From positions 1 through 64,000 of the forward strand of contig NZ_SMOD01000030.1 in NCBI RefSeq assembly GCF_004353905.1: a stretch of DNA of 64,000 nt, written 5' to 3'. Shown here one piece after another: positions 34,095 to 42,619 of the stretch. The position numbers and the translations under genes were made by a program. Position 1 is the first letter of the stretch. The number at the start of each line of letters is the position of its first letter. This DNA is from Paraburkholderia guartelaensis. Lineage in GTDB: Bacteria > Pseudomonadota > Gammaproteobacteria > Burkholderiales > Burkholderiaceae. The notes beneath the pieces were generated by a model. The model ran no database searches. It was not told the DNA's origin and worked only from the letters and a program-made list of their open reading frames with translations.

Positions 34095-35282
34095 TTACGC
34101 GGCGTTGTATGCCTTGAGCAAGTCACGCCCGACGATGAGCTGCTGCACCTCGGTCGCGCCTTCGTAAATGCGTAGCGAGCGAATCTCGCGGTAGAGCGAC
34201 TCGACGATATTGCCGCTTTGCACGCCCATGCCGCCCCAAAGCTGCACGGCCGCATCGATCACCTGCTGCGCGCCTTCGCTTGCATGCCACTTCGCCATGG
34301 CGGCTTCGCGCGTCACGCTTTCGCCCTGGTCGCGCAGCCACGCCGCGCGATAGACGAGCAGGGCGCTGCTGTCGATGGTGAGCGCCATTTGTGCGAGCTT
34401 TGCCTGGGTCAGCTGAAAATCACCGAGCGTCTGGCCGAACATCTTGCGCGAAGCGGCGCGCGCGAGCCCTTCGGCCATCGCGCGGCGCGCGAAGCCTAGC
34501 GAAGCTGCGGCAACCGACGTGCGGAAAATATCGAGCGTGCGCATGGCGATCTTGAAGCCTTCGCCCGGCGCGCCGAGCATCTGGCTGCGCTTCACGCGCG
34601 CGCCGGTGAAGCGCAGACGCGCGAGCGGATGCGGCGCGATCACATCGATGCGTTCCGCGATTTCGAGCCCGGGCGTGTCGGCATCGACCACGAACGCGCT
34701 GATGCCGCGCGAGCCCGGTGCCTCGCCGGTGCGGGCGAACACCACGTAGAAGTCGGCGATGCCGCCATTCGAAATCCACGTTTTTTCGCCGTCGAGCACG
34801 TAATCGTCGCCCTCGGCGCGTGCGGCGAGCGCCATCGCGGCGACGTCGGAGCCCGCTTCGGGTTCGGAGAGCGCAAACGCGGCGATCGCTTCGCCGCGCG
34901 CGACGCGCGGCAGATAGCGCGACTTTTGCGCTTCGTTGCCGGCCAGCGAGATGGCGCCGGAGCCGAGGCCCTGCATGGCGAGCGCGAAATCGGCGAGGCC
35001 CGAGTGCTTCGCGAGCGTTTCGCGCAGCAGGCAGACGGCGCGCGTGTCGATCGTGTCGCCGTGGCCGCCGTAAGCGGTGCCGCCCACGCCGTAGCGCAGC
35101 CAGCCGGCTTCGCCCAGCTTGCGCACGAGCGCGCGGCAAGTCGCATCGACATCGTCGTGCGGCACGTGCGCGAGATGCTCACGCGCCCACGCTTCGATTC
35201 CCGCGCCAAGCGCGCGATGGCGATCTTCGAAGAACGGCCACGCGAGTGCGTCGTGGAGATTGGTTTCAACGGCAGCGTTCAA
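34095..35282 (-). CDS. Acyl-CoA dehydrogenase of the aminobenzoyl-CoA operon
   Basis: 395 residues from a TTG at 35282 that lies one base after the hydratase stop, with GGGGA upstream; no ATG exists for the next 100 codons, so TTG is the best start. The FAD and substrate signatures AFALSEPEAGSD (about 135-146) and the catalytic base Glu374 in YEGATE are intact. It should oxidise or reduce a cyclic or short-chain acyl-CoA intermediate after ring reduction. Transcription runs from the monooxygenase gene, and tight spacing implies translational coupling with the hydratase. Confidence 0.82.
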   Translation of the reverse strand: MNAAVETNLHDALAWPFFEDRHRALGAGIEAWAREHLAHVPHDDVDATCRALVRKLGEAGWLRYGVGGTAYGGHGDTIDTRAVCLLRETLAKHSGLADFALAMQGLGSGAISLAGNEAQKSRYLPRVARGEAIAAFALSEPEAGSDVAAMALAARAEGDDYVLDGEKTWISNGGIADFYVVFARTGEAPGSRGISAFVVDADTPGLEIAERIDVIAPHPLARLRFTGARVKRSQMLGAPGEGFKIAMRTLDIFRTSVAAASLGFARRAMAEGLARAASRKMFGQTLGDFQLTQAKLAQMALTIDSSALLVYRAAWLRDQGESVTREAAMAKWHASEGAQQVIDAAVQLWGGMGVQSGNIVESLYREIRSLRIYEGATEVQQLIVGRDLLKAYNAA

Positions 35283-35283
35283 T

Positions 35284-36138
35284 TCAGTCCCCTTCGAAAA
35301 CCGGACGCGTTTTGGCCGCGAACGCCTCATAGGCGCGGCCGAAATCGCGCGTGGCCATGCAGATCGCCTGCGCCTGCGCTTCCGACTCGATGGCCTCGTC
35401 GATGCTCATGGTCCATTCCTGATGTAGCATCGTCTTGGTGATGCCGTGCGCAAAGGTCGGGCCGGAGGCGAGATCGGCGGCGAGTTTCTGTGCATCGGCG
35501 AGCAGCATTTCGGGCTCGCAGATGCGGTTGTAGAAGCCCCATGCGTGGCCTTCTTCGCCGCTTGCGGAGCGGCCCGTATAAAGCAGCTCGGCCGCACGGC
35601 CCTGGCCGATGATGCGTGGCAGAATCGCGCAAGCGCCCATGTCGCAGCCCGCGAGCCCTACGCGCGTGAAGAGGAACGCGAGCTTGCTGCGCGCCGTGGC
35701 GTAGCGCATGTCGGAGGCCATGGCGAGAATCGCGCCCGCGCCGGCGCAGACGCCATCCACGGCGGCGATGATCGGCTGCGGGCAGTGGCGCATGGCTTTC
35801 ACGAGGTCGCCGGTCATGCGCGTGAACATCAGCAGTTCGGGCATCGGCAGATCGATGAGCGGCGCGATGATGTCGTGCACGTCGCCGCCCGAGCAGAAGT
35901 TTTCGCCTGCGCCATGCAGCACGATGGCCTTCACGTCCGTCGCATAGGCGAGCTGGCGAAACAGATCGCGTAGTTCTGCATACGATTCGAACGTGAGCGG
36001 ATTCTTGCGTTCGGGGCGGTTCAGCGTGATGGTTGCCACACGGCCTTGAACCGACCAGCCGAAGTGTTGCGCCTCATAACCGGCAAGCGTGACGCGGTTG
36101 CCCGCGAAGAGCGCTTCGGCGCTGGAACGTGTCGTCAA
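35284..36138 (-). CDS. Enoyl-CoA hydratase/isomerase family protein
   Basis: 284 residues from a TTG at 36138, supported by GGGAG eight bases upstream and by the typical N-terminal strand FGWSVQGRVATITLNRPE that follows. The crotonase oxyanion motifs are present: GAGENFCSGGDVHDI near residue 77 and GVCAGAGAILAMASD near residue 128. Hydration or ring cleavage of a cyclic enoyl-CoA is the likely step. It is the fourth gene of the operon. Starting with TTG, as does the next gene, may keep its level low. Confidence 0.82.
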   Translation of the reverse strand: MTTRSSAEALFAGNRVTLAGYEAQHFGWSVQGRVATITLNRPERKNPLTFESYAELRDLFRQLAYATDVKAIVLHGAGENFCSGGDVHDIIAPLIDLPMPELLMFTRMTGDLVKAMRHCPQPIIAAVDGVCAGAGAILAMASDMRYATARSKLAFLFTRVGLAGCDMGACAILPRIIGQGRAAELLYTGRSASGEEGHAWGFYNRICEPEMLLADAQKLAADLASGPTFAHGITKTMLHQEWTMSIDEAIESEAQAQAICMATRDFGRAYEAFAAKTRPVFEGD

Positions 36139-36173
36139 GATATGTCTCCCGGATCTTTGCAAATTCAGTGTGT

Positions 36174-36737
36174 TCAGCTTTCGAGCCCGTTGCGCAGATG
36201 CTGTTTGAGCTTGCCGAGCCGCTCGTGCATCTTCGACTTCTCGTCGAGCGAGAGGCCGCCGAACAGTTCCACCACCCATTGCTCGTGCGCGGCGGCCATG
36301 CGGTCGAAGAGGGCGCGGCCCTCGGGCGTTAGGCGCACCACGAAGGCGCGCCGGTCGTCGGGGGCGACGTCGCGCACGACGAGGCCTTCTTTTTCGAGCT
36401 GATCGGTAATGCCCGTGACGTTGCCGCCCGTCACCATCAGGCGGCGCGAGAGTTCCGTCATGCGCAAACCTTCGGGGTGGCGCTCGAGCTGCGCCATCAG
36501 GTCGAAGCGCGGCAGCGTCGTGTCGAACTCGACGCGCAGGCGGCGGCGCAACTCGGCCTGCACGAGGTTCGTCGTGGTGAGCAGGCGCAGCCACAGGCGC
36601 AGGCCCATGTGGCTGTCGGCGCCCGTGCTCATTTCCATGTCGACGACATTCTCGGCCGGCTTTTCGACGCCTTTGCGCGGCGCTTTCGTTGCGGCCTTCG
36701 CCGCGGCGTTCTTGCGCGAGGATGCGGGCGATGTCAT
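36174..36737 (-). CDS. MarR family transcriptional regulator
   Basis: 187 residues from the ATG at 36737 (GGAGAG upstream), which overlaps the SDR stop. A basic, Ala-rich N-terminal extension of about 40 residues precedes the winged-helix MarR domain (about 45-180), with MTELSRRLMVTGGNVTGITDQLEKEGLV as helix-turn-helix in the segment near 97-124 and the DRRAFVVRLTPEG wing. MarR proteins of aromatic CoA operons are repressors released by the CoA thioester. It probably binds the palindrome at 39917-39940 before the first gene of its own operon. Confidence 0.87.
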   Translation of the reverse strand: MTSPASSRKNAAAKAATKAPRKGVEKPAENVVDMEMSTGADSHMGLRLWLRLLTTTNLVQAELRRRLRVEFDTTLPRFDLMAQLERHPEGLRMTELSRRLMVTGGNVTGITDQLEKEGLVVRDVAPDDRRAFVVRLTPEGRALFDRMAAAHEQWVVELFGGLSLDEKSKMHERLGKLKQHLRNGLES

Positions 36738-37513
36738 GTGATCTCTCCACCGGAAACGGATATGGACTGGCCCGTGATCGCGGACGATCCAGGCGCGCAC
36801 AGCCACAGCACGGCGTTAGCGACTTCTTCCGGTGTGACGAAACGCTGCTGCGGGTTGTGGCGCACGAGGATGCTGCGCGCCTCGGCTTCGCTGCGCGAGG
36901 TCTTGCGCGTAATCTGCTCGAGCGACGCCTGCAGCAGTTCCGTTTCCGTGTAGCCGGGGCAAACGGCGTTTACGGTCACGCCCTGCGTGGCCACTTCGAG
37001 CGCCAGCGCGCGCGTCATGCCGATCACGCCATGTTTCGAGGCGCAATAGGCGGCGACATACGGATAGCCGACCTGGCCCGCCGTGCTTGCGACATTGACG
37101 ATGCGTCCGGCCTTGCGCGCGAGCATGCCGGGCAGCGCCGCGCGCGTGCACAGAAACGCGCCCGTGAGATTCACGTCGAGCATGCGCTTCCACAGCGCGA
37201 GGTCGGTTTGCGTGAATGGCGCGGCCTGAGCCTGGCCCGCGTTGTTCACGAGGATATCGATGGCGCCAAGCGCTTCGGCCGCACGCGCGAACGCGGCGTT
37301 CACGGCGTCTTCGTCGGTGATATCGACGCTCACGCTAGCCACTTGCTCGCCGCCGCCGAGCGCGGCACGCTGGGCGTCGAGCCGCGCGGCGTCGCGGCCG
37401 ATCAGCGTAACGCGCGCCCCGGCATGCAGGAGCGCGGCGGCGGTCGCCGCGCCGATGCCGCTGCCGCCACCGGTCACCACCGCATGACGATCGTTCAGGA
37501 TTGCCTGGTTCAT
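36734..37513 (-). CDS. Short-chain dehydrogenase, probable 3-hydroxyacyl-CoA dehydrogenase
   Basis: 259 residues. NAD-binding TGGGSGIG (14-21), NNAG near 90-93, and catalytic Tyr156/Lys160 (YCASK). GAAGGA lies about a dozen bases before the ATG at 37513, two bases after the stop of the monooxygenase gene. In the aminobenzoyl-CoA pathway a dehydrogenase of this class would oxidise a ring or chain hydroxyl after hydration. The stop overlaps the MarR start. Confidence 0.82.
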   Translation of the reverse strand: MNQAILNDRHAVVTGGGSGIGAATAAALLHAGARVTLIGRDAARLDAQRAALGGGEQVASVSVDITDEDAVNAAFARAAEALGAIDILVNNAGQAQAAPFTQTDLALWKRMLDVNLTGAFLCTRAALPGMLARKAGRIVNVASTAGQVGYPYVAAYCASKHGVIGMTRALALEVATQGVTVNAVCPGYTETELLQASLEQITRKTSRSEAEARSILVRHNPQQRFVTPEEVANAVLWLCAPGSSAITGQSISVSGGEIT

Positions 37514-37515
37514 GC

Positions 37516-39876
37516 TTACACGGTTCCTTCGGCGCGTTGCGCACGCTCGATCGGCGAAAGGCCGGCCGCGGCGGCCGCAGCAGCACGTTCGCGCTCGATG
37601 TTGCGTTCGAGTTGCGTCTTGGCCGCCATGTACTGATTCGGCCACTTGATGTCGAGGTAGCCGATGCGCGCGGCTTCGGTGAGCGTCCACGACGGATTGG
37701 CCAGATGCGGCCGCGCCACGGCGCACAAGTCGGCGCGTCCGGCTGCGATGATGCCATTCACGTGATCCGCTTCGGAAATCGCACCGACGGCGATCGTCGC
37801 GATGCCCGCTTCGTTGCGGATGCGGTCGGCGAAGGGCGTCTGGAACATGCGGCCGAACACCGGCCTTTCTTCCTTGCTCACCTGGCCCGACGAAACGTCG
37901 ATCATGTCCGCGCCTGCTGCCTTGAATGCACGCGCGATTTCGATGGCATCGTCGGGCGTGTTGCCGCCTTCCACCCAGTCGTGTGCCGAGACGCGTACCG
38001 AAATCGGCTTGTCCTGCGGCCAGACCGCGCGAATCGCCTTGAAGACTTCGAGCGGATAACGCAGACGATTTTCAAGCGATCCGCCGTACTCGTCAGTGCG
38101 CTGGTTCGTGAGCGGCGAGAGGAAACTGGAAAGCAGATAGCCGTGCGCGCAGTGCAATTCGAGCCAGTCGAAGCCCGCTTCGTCTGCCATTTGCGTGGCT
38201 TGCACGAATTGCGCCTCGATTTCGCGCAGTTCCTGGGTACTTGCTTCGTGCGACCACTGGCTCACACCGCGCAGATATTGCTGCGGCGACGCGGAGACGA
38301 GCGGCCAGTTGCCGTCGTCGAGCGGCTGGTCGATGCCCTCCCATGCCACGCGTGTCGAGCCCTTGGCGCCGGAATGACCGAGTTGCATGCCGATTTTCGC
38401 GTCCGAGTTCGCGTGCACGAAGTCGACGATGCGCTTCCACGCCTGCAGATGCTCGGGCGCATACATGCCGGGGCACGCGGGCGTGATGCGAGCCTCGGGC
38501 GAGACGCAGGTCATCTCGGTCATCACGAGCGCGGCGCCGCCCATGGCGCGCGCGCCCAGATGCATGAGGTGATAGTCGCCGGCTACGCCGTCATGGGCGG
38601 AGTACTGCGCCATCGGCGAGACGACCACGCGATTTTTCAACGTCACGCCACGCACCGTATAAGGCGTGAACATCGGCGGCACGGCACGCGCCTCGCCACC
38701 CGCGCGCTGCGCGAGCCACGCTTCGAAGCCGGCCAGATAATTCGCGTCGCGCTCGCGCAGGTTTTCGTGCGAGATGCGCTGCGAGCGCGTGAGCAGTGAA
38801 TAGGCGAACTGCTCCGGATCGAACTTCGCGTAGCGGTCCACGTGCTCGAACCACTCCGTGGAATTGCGCGCGGCGTTCTGAATACGCAGGACATCCACGC
38901 TGCGCACGTTCGTGTAGTGCGTGAGCGCCGCGCGCAGATCGCCGGGATGCGCTTCCATGCTGTTGGCGAGTTCGATCGCGTCTTCGAGCGCGAGCTTCGT
39001 GCCGGAGCCGATCGAGAAGTGCGCGGTGTGCGCCGCGTCGCCCATCAGCACGACGGGCGTTTGCTTGCCGTCGGCCGCGGTTTTCCAGTGCACCCATTCG
39101 CGATTGACCACGCGTGGAAAGCGGATCCATTGCGACGAGCCGCGCAGATGCGACGCATTCGAGCGCAGCGCGTGGCCGTCGAGATAGCGCGCGAACAGCT
39201 TCTCGCAGAACGCGATGCTGTCTTCCTTGCTCATGGTGTCGAGGCCGGCTGCGCGCCACACGTGATCGGGCGTTTCGACGATGAACGTCGACGTGTTGTC
39301 GTCGAAGCGGTAGGCGTGCGCCTGGAACCAGCCCCATTCGGTTTCTTCGAACGCGAACGTGAACGCGTCGAAGAGTTTCGACGTGCCGAGCCACACGAAG
39401 CGGCAATTGCGCAAATCGATATCGGGCTGATACGTGGCGGCATATTTCTGGCGCGTGGCGCTGTTCAGGCCGTCGCTCGCGATGATGAGGTCCGCGTGGG
39501 TGACGTCGTCGTCGGTGATCTGCGATTCGAACACGAGCTTTACGCCGAGCGCTTCGCAGCGCGCCTGCAGGATGTTGAGCAGACGCTTGCGGCCAATGCC
39601 GCAGAAGCCATGGCCCGACGAGCGGATCGCGCTGCCGCGAAAGTGAATTTCGATGTCGTCCCAATGATTGAACGCGTCGAGAATTTCGTCCGCGCTTTCG
39701 GGGTCGGCCGCGCGCAGGTTGCCCAGCGTCTGGTCCGAGAACACCACGCCCCAGCCGAACGTGTCGTACGGGCGGTTCCGTTCGATTACGGTGATTTCGT
39801 AGTCGGGGTGACGGCGCTTCATCAAAAGGCCGAAATAGAGGCCTGCCGGCCCGCCACCCATGCAAACAATGCGCAT
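37516..39876 (-). CDS. abmA: 2-aminobenzoyl-CoA monooxygenase/reductase (two-domain flavoenzyme)
   Basis: 786 residues from the ATG at 39876 (AAGGAG upstream). Residues 1-380 are a class A flavin monooxygenase (GGGPAG at 7-12, GDAAHTAHFSIGSG later). Residues about 395-760 are an Old Yellow Enzyme domain (TPYTVRGVTLKNRVVVSPMA, HCAHGYLLSSFLSPLTNQR). This fusion is the known architecture of the Azoarcus evansii enzyme that hydroxylates and then reduces the ring of 2-aminobenzoyl-CoA. Databases also call relatives salicylyl-CoA 5-hydroxylase, so the true substrate could be salicylyl-CoA. It is the first gene of a seven-gene operon. Confidence 0.85.
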   Translation of the reverse strand: MRIVCMGGGPAGLYFGLLMKRRHPDYEITVIERNRPYDTFGWGVVFSDQTLGNLRAADPESADEILDAFNHWDDIEIHFRGSAIRSSGHGFCGIGRKRLLNILQARCEALGVKLVFESQITDDDVTHADLIIASDGLNSATRQKYAATYQPDIDLRNCRFVWLGTSKLFDAFTFAFEETEWGWFQAHAYRFDDNTSTFIVETPDHVWRAAGLDTMSKEDSIAFCEKLFARYLDGHALRSNASHLRGSSQWIRFPRVVNREWVHWKTAADGKQTPVVLMGDAAHTAHFSIGSGTKLALEDAIELANSMEAHPGDLRAALTHYTNVRSVDVLRIQNAARNSTEWFEHVDRYAKFDPEQFAYSLLTRSQRISHENLRERDANYLAGFEAWLAQRAGGEARAVPPMFTPYTVRGVTLKNRVVVSPMAQYSAHDGVAGDYHLMHLGARAMGGAALVMTEMTCVSPEARITPACPGMYAPEHLQAWKRIVDFVHANSDAKIGMQLGHSGAKGSTRVAWEGIDQPLDDGNWPLVSASPQQYLRGVSQWSHEASTQELREIEAQFVQATQMADEAGFDWLELHCAHGYLLSSFLSPLTNQRTDEYGGSLENRLRYPLEVFKAIRAVWPQDKPISVRVSAHDWVEGGNTPDDAIEIARAFKAAGADMIDVSSGQVSKEERPVFGRMFQTPFADRIRNEAGIATIAVGAISEADHVNGIIAAGRADLCAVARPHLANPSWTLTEAARIGYLDIKWPNQYMAAKTQLERNIERERAAAAAAAGLSPIERAQRAEGTV

Positions 39877-39905
39877 GCTCGCTCCTTCGTTCAATCTGCA
39901 AGGTC

Positions 39906-39940
39906 AATGTAGGACCAATTACTTTAGGTGTCAAGTAATT
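39906..39940 (-). promoter_or_regulatory. Promoter and MarR-type operator of the aminobenzoyl-CoA operon
   Basis: On the minus strand, -35 TTGACA (39934-39929), a 17-base spacer and -10 TACATT (39911-39906) predict a start near 39899, 23 bases before the ATG. A perfect palindrome AATTACTT-N8-AAGTAATT (39917-39940) covers the -35 box and spacer. This is typical for a MarR repressor site, and a MarR gene lies in the operon. Confidence 0.78.
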
Positions 39941-40450
39941 CGCAGGGAAGGGCGGGATGACCCTGGGCGCGCCGGTGAAACTTCTGAATATTTGTGGAAC
40001 CCTTGCTGCGGCGCGGCGTCAATTCGCCATGACGCAAGCAAAGGGAACATGCAGGCTTTCGTGCGCCTTTCCACGAGGCGCAGCGGCGGAAATGCCGCGA
40101 TGGCGCGGACGCGGCACCAACGGATGTGGCACCAGAAAAGGGCGGGTGCTGACTCGATGTGCATGGCGCGCACCGTCCGGGCGTACGTTTGCGAGCACGT
40201 GGAGGCGCCAGGCGGGCGAAATGCTTACCATGGGTTACGCAGGCCCAATTCGTGTCGAGCTGGCATTAAAGTCGCATGGTGAGGCGGCGCTTTCGCGCAG
40301 CCTTTTACGGAACCCTTTCTTGCGTTGCGCGTGCGGCCGCGAATCGATCAGGCATCCTTACAAAAAGACTCATAAAGCTGACAGCTTCATCGAATCGAGG
40401 CCGCTCACCCCTTCAATCGTAATCTTCGACACGAACGGGAGTCGTCACCA
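39941..40450. other. Intergenic region before the OpgC-like gene
   Basis: This 510-base stretch separates the aminobenzoyl-CoA promoter from the OpgC-like gene. Frames exist on both strands (for example 39957-40454 and 40019-40231), but none has a ribosome site with a family-like product. GC drops near 40300-40440, where the OpgC promoter should lie. I see no RNA gene or clear palindrome. Confidence 0.4.
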
Positions 40451-41539
40451 ATGAGTCAGATAGCGAAGCGATCGATCGAAATCGACTTTTTCCGGGGTTT
40501 CGCGTTGATTTCAATCGCGCTCGATCACATTCCTTCCAGCGTGCTTTCGCATGCGATGCTGCACAACTTCGCGTTCTGCGACTCCGCGGAAGTGTTCGTG
40601 TTCGTGAGCGGCTATGTATGCGCAGCGAGTTGGCTCGCGATTGCCGGGCGAAAGGGAGAGAGCGCGGCCAACCGCCGCTTCTGGCGTCGCGGGCGCGAGA
40701 TCTACGCCGCCTACCTGTGCACCGCTGCGCTCATGCTGCTTTCGGGTGCCGCAGCGGTGATGCTGCGTGTGGATTCGCCGCTGGTTGCGGAGTCGGGTTA
40801 TCTGCGCTTCGCCGCGCAACCGTTCACGATGCTCGCCAATATCGCGATCTTTCGCGATCAGCCGTATCTCGCCGGCGTGCTGCCCATGTACATCGTGCTC
40901 GTGATGGTGTTGCCATTCGTGATGCCGCTCGCGCGCCGCTCGCCCGATCTCGTACTCGTTGGCAGCTTCGTGCTGTGGTTCGGCGGGTGCTGGCTCGCGG
41001 GTTATTTGCCTACCGCGCCCGGCGCCATATGGCCCTTCAACCCGTTTGCCTGGCAGGCCATGTTCATGCTGGGCCTGCTGTGTCGTATCTATCCGGTCTC
41101 GCGAGCGTTCCAGGTCTCGTGGACGGGCCGCGCGTTGACGGCGTTCGCGCTGGTCCTCGTTGCCACGTTCGCGTTCATCCAGTTGTTCGCCAATCTGGAT
41201 CCCCAGCCTGGCTACATGAAACAGAATCTCGCGAGCGTGCGAATCGTGAACTTCGCCGCCGTGGCGTGGCTCGCCGCGCAGGCGGTGCGCAAGGGCTGGA
41301 TAGCGTGGCTTGCGCAACGGCTGCCGGCCGTCGTCACCGTGGGGCAGCAGGGCCTCGTCTGTTTCGTGGGGGGCGCGGTGGCTTCGAACCTCATCGACAC
41401 GCTGCTGCGTGCAACGCATGTCACGGCTTCTTTGCCCGCACGGCTCGCGGGCGACTTGCTCGCGGTCGGCGCATTGCTCATGCTCGCGGGTGGCGTGCGG
41501 CGCCTGAAAGCGGTCCGGCCGCGCGTCGCGCTCACGTAA
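40451..41539 (+). CDS. opgC: OpgC-domain membrane protein
   Basis: 362 residues with about ten membrane helices. The N terminus (EIDFFRGFALISIALDH) and the later QPYLAGVLPMYIVLVMVLPF segment match the OpgC family, which in enterobacteria adds succinyl groups to osmoregulated periplasmic glucans and belongs to the acyltransferase-3 fold. GGGAG precedes the ATG. No opgG/opgH genes are adjacent, so the actual polymer and acyl group are unknown. It is convergent with the following SDR gene. Confidence 0.82.
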   Translation: MSQIAKRSIEIDFFRGFALISIALDHIPSSVLSHAMLHNFAFCDSAEVFVFVSGYVCAASWLAIAGRKGESAANRRFWRRGREIYAAYLCTAALMLLSGAAAVMLRVDSPLVAESGYLRFAAQPFTMLANIAIFRDQPYLAGVLPMYIVLVMVLPFVMPLARRSPDLVLVGSFVLWFGGCWLAGYLPTAPGAIWPFNPFAWQAMFMLGLLCRIYPVSRAFQVSWTGRALTAFALVLVATFAFIQLFANLDPQPGYMKQNLASVRIVNFAAVAWLAAQAVRKGWIAWLAQRLPAVVTVGQQGLVCFVGGAVASNLIDTLLRATHVTASLPARLAGDLLAVGALLMLAGGVRRLKAVRPRVALT

Positions 41540-41599
41540 AGCGCGACGGCGACCGCTCAACGGTGAGGGTTTGCGGGAGCCCCGTGAGTGTATTCAAGG

Positions 41600-41623
41600 C
41601 GCATTGAAGGTGCATTCAATGCG
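41600..41623. terminator. Hairpin between convergent opgC and SDR genes
   Basis: Perfect nine-base arms CGCATTGAA and TTCAATGCG with a six-base loop. A third partial copy of the arm (TATTCAAGGC) lies just before it. No T-run is seen, so the terminator call rests on position and symmetry. Confidence 0.4.
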
Positions 41624-41631
41624 CAACACGC

Positions 41632-42408
41632 TCACGCTTTGCCGAGTTCGCGCACGTCAGTGGCCGGCACCGAGCCGAATGCATCGCTCAACGCATAGTC
41701 GATCAATTGCTGCGCGGCGGCTTCGGGTGTGGACAGCAGGCCGTTTTGCTTGAGTTGTTCGAAACGCTCGCGCTTCGGGAACTGGTCGACGCTCGTCGCG
41801 CGGATCGTCTCCTGCATGCCGGTGTCGATCACGCCGGGTGCGATGCTGCAAATGCGCACGCCGACGGGCACGTCGAGCGCAACGGCGCGCGCGTGGTGGT
41901 CGAGCGCGGCCTTGGTCGCGCAGTACACGCTCCAGCCCGGATATGCGTTGCGCGCGGCGCCGCTCGAAATATGCACGATGCGGCGCGACGCGTTCGCGCT
42001 GAGCGAAGGCGTGGCGGCGAGCGCGTTCGCGAGCATCAACGGCGCTGCCACGTTGAGCGTCACGGCGCGCGCAATGGCGAGCGGGTCCTGCGCGCCGAGC
42101 GGCGCAATCGGCTCGACGGTGCCTGCGTTGTTGAAGAGCAGCACGCACTGCGCGCCGCGCGCGAACGCATCGAGCGTGTCGCCCGCCAGCCAGCGCTCGA
42201 GTGCGGCGGGATCGGCAAGTTCCACGACCGCCTGGGTGAACCGCTCCGGATGGAGGGACGGGAGTTCCGCATGCTCGCCGCGGCCGAGGCCGAGCACCTC
42301 GATATCCCGTTGCAGCAGCGATTGCGCGAGCGCCGCACCCAATCCGCGCGTATGGCCGGTCACGATGGCACGAATGGAGGAACGGGGGGCGGATGTCGAA
42401 ATCGTCAT
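41632..42408 (-). CDS. Short-chain dehydrogenase/reductase
   Basis: 258 residues from the ATG at 42408. Coenzyme motif TGHTRGLG (17-24), NNAG at 93-96, catalytic Ser149, Tyr162 and Lys166. The early AIVTGHTRGLG and late CSIAPGVIDTGMQ segments are like sepiapterin-reductase-type SDRs, which reduce carbonyls with NADPH, but this is not decisive. The ribosome site is weak. A palindrome 29 bases upstream suggests specific regulation. It is divergent from proQ. Confidence 0.82.
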   Translation of the reverse strand: MTISTSAPRSSIRAIVTGHTRGLGAALAQSLLQRDIEVLGLGRGEHAELPSLHPERFTQAVVELADPAALERWLAGDTLDAFARGAQCVLLFNNAGTVEPIAPLGAQDPLAIARAVTLNVAAPLMLANALAATPSLSANASRRIVHISSGAARNAYPGWSVYCATKAALDHHARAVALDVPVGVRICSIAPGVIDTGMQETIRATSVDQFPKRERFEQLKQNGLLSTPEAAAQQLIDYALSDAFGSVPATDVRELGKA

Positions 42409-42436
42409 GGTGTGGTGATGAAAAAAAGGATGCGAT

Positions 42437-42452
42437 CCTTGCGTGCGCAAGG
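42437..42452. promoter_or_regulatory. 16-bp palindrome upstream of the SDR gene
   Basis: CCTTGCG-TG-CGCAAGG has seven-base perfect arms and lies 29 bases before the SDR start codon, in the divergent region shared with proQ. It has the form of an operator for a dimeric repressor. Confidence 0.45.
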
Positions 42453-42619
42453 TGTTGACGCTTGAAATTCGAGGGATTTTGCCGCGCGCCGCGTGTGTTC
42501 GCGGTGTAGCGCGGCGCGCGATGGCGGACTCGAAACCGGCCGCGGCAAGTGATTGCCCGGTTGGAGCGGCCGTGTTTTCGGTATCATAGCGTCCGGTTCC
42601 ATATGGAAGAGATCTGGAC

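Noticed and set aside
39957..40454. A 165-codon frame in the region before opgC
   Set aside because: No ribosome site, no recognisable family, overlaps the opgC start and runs through the expected promoter.
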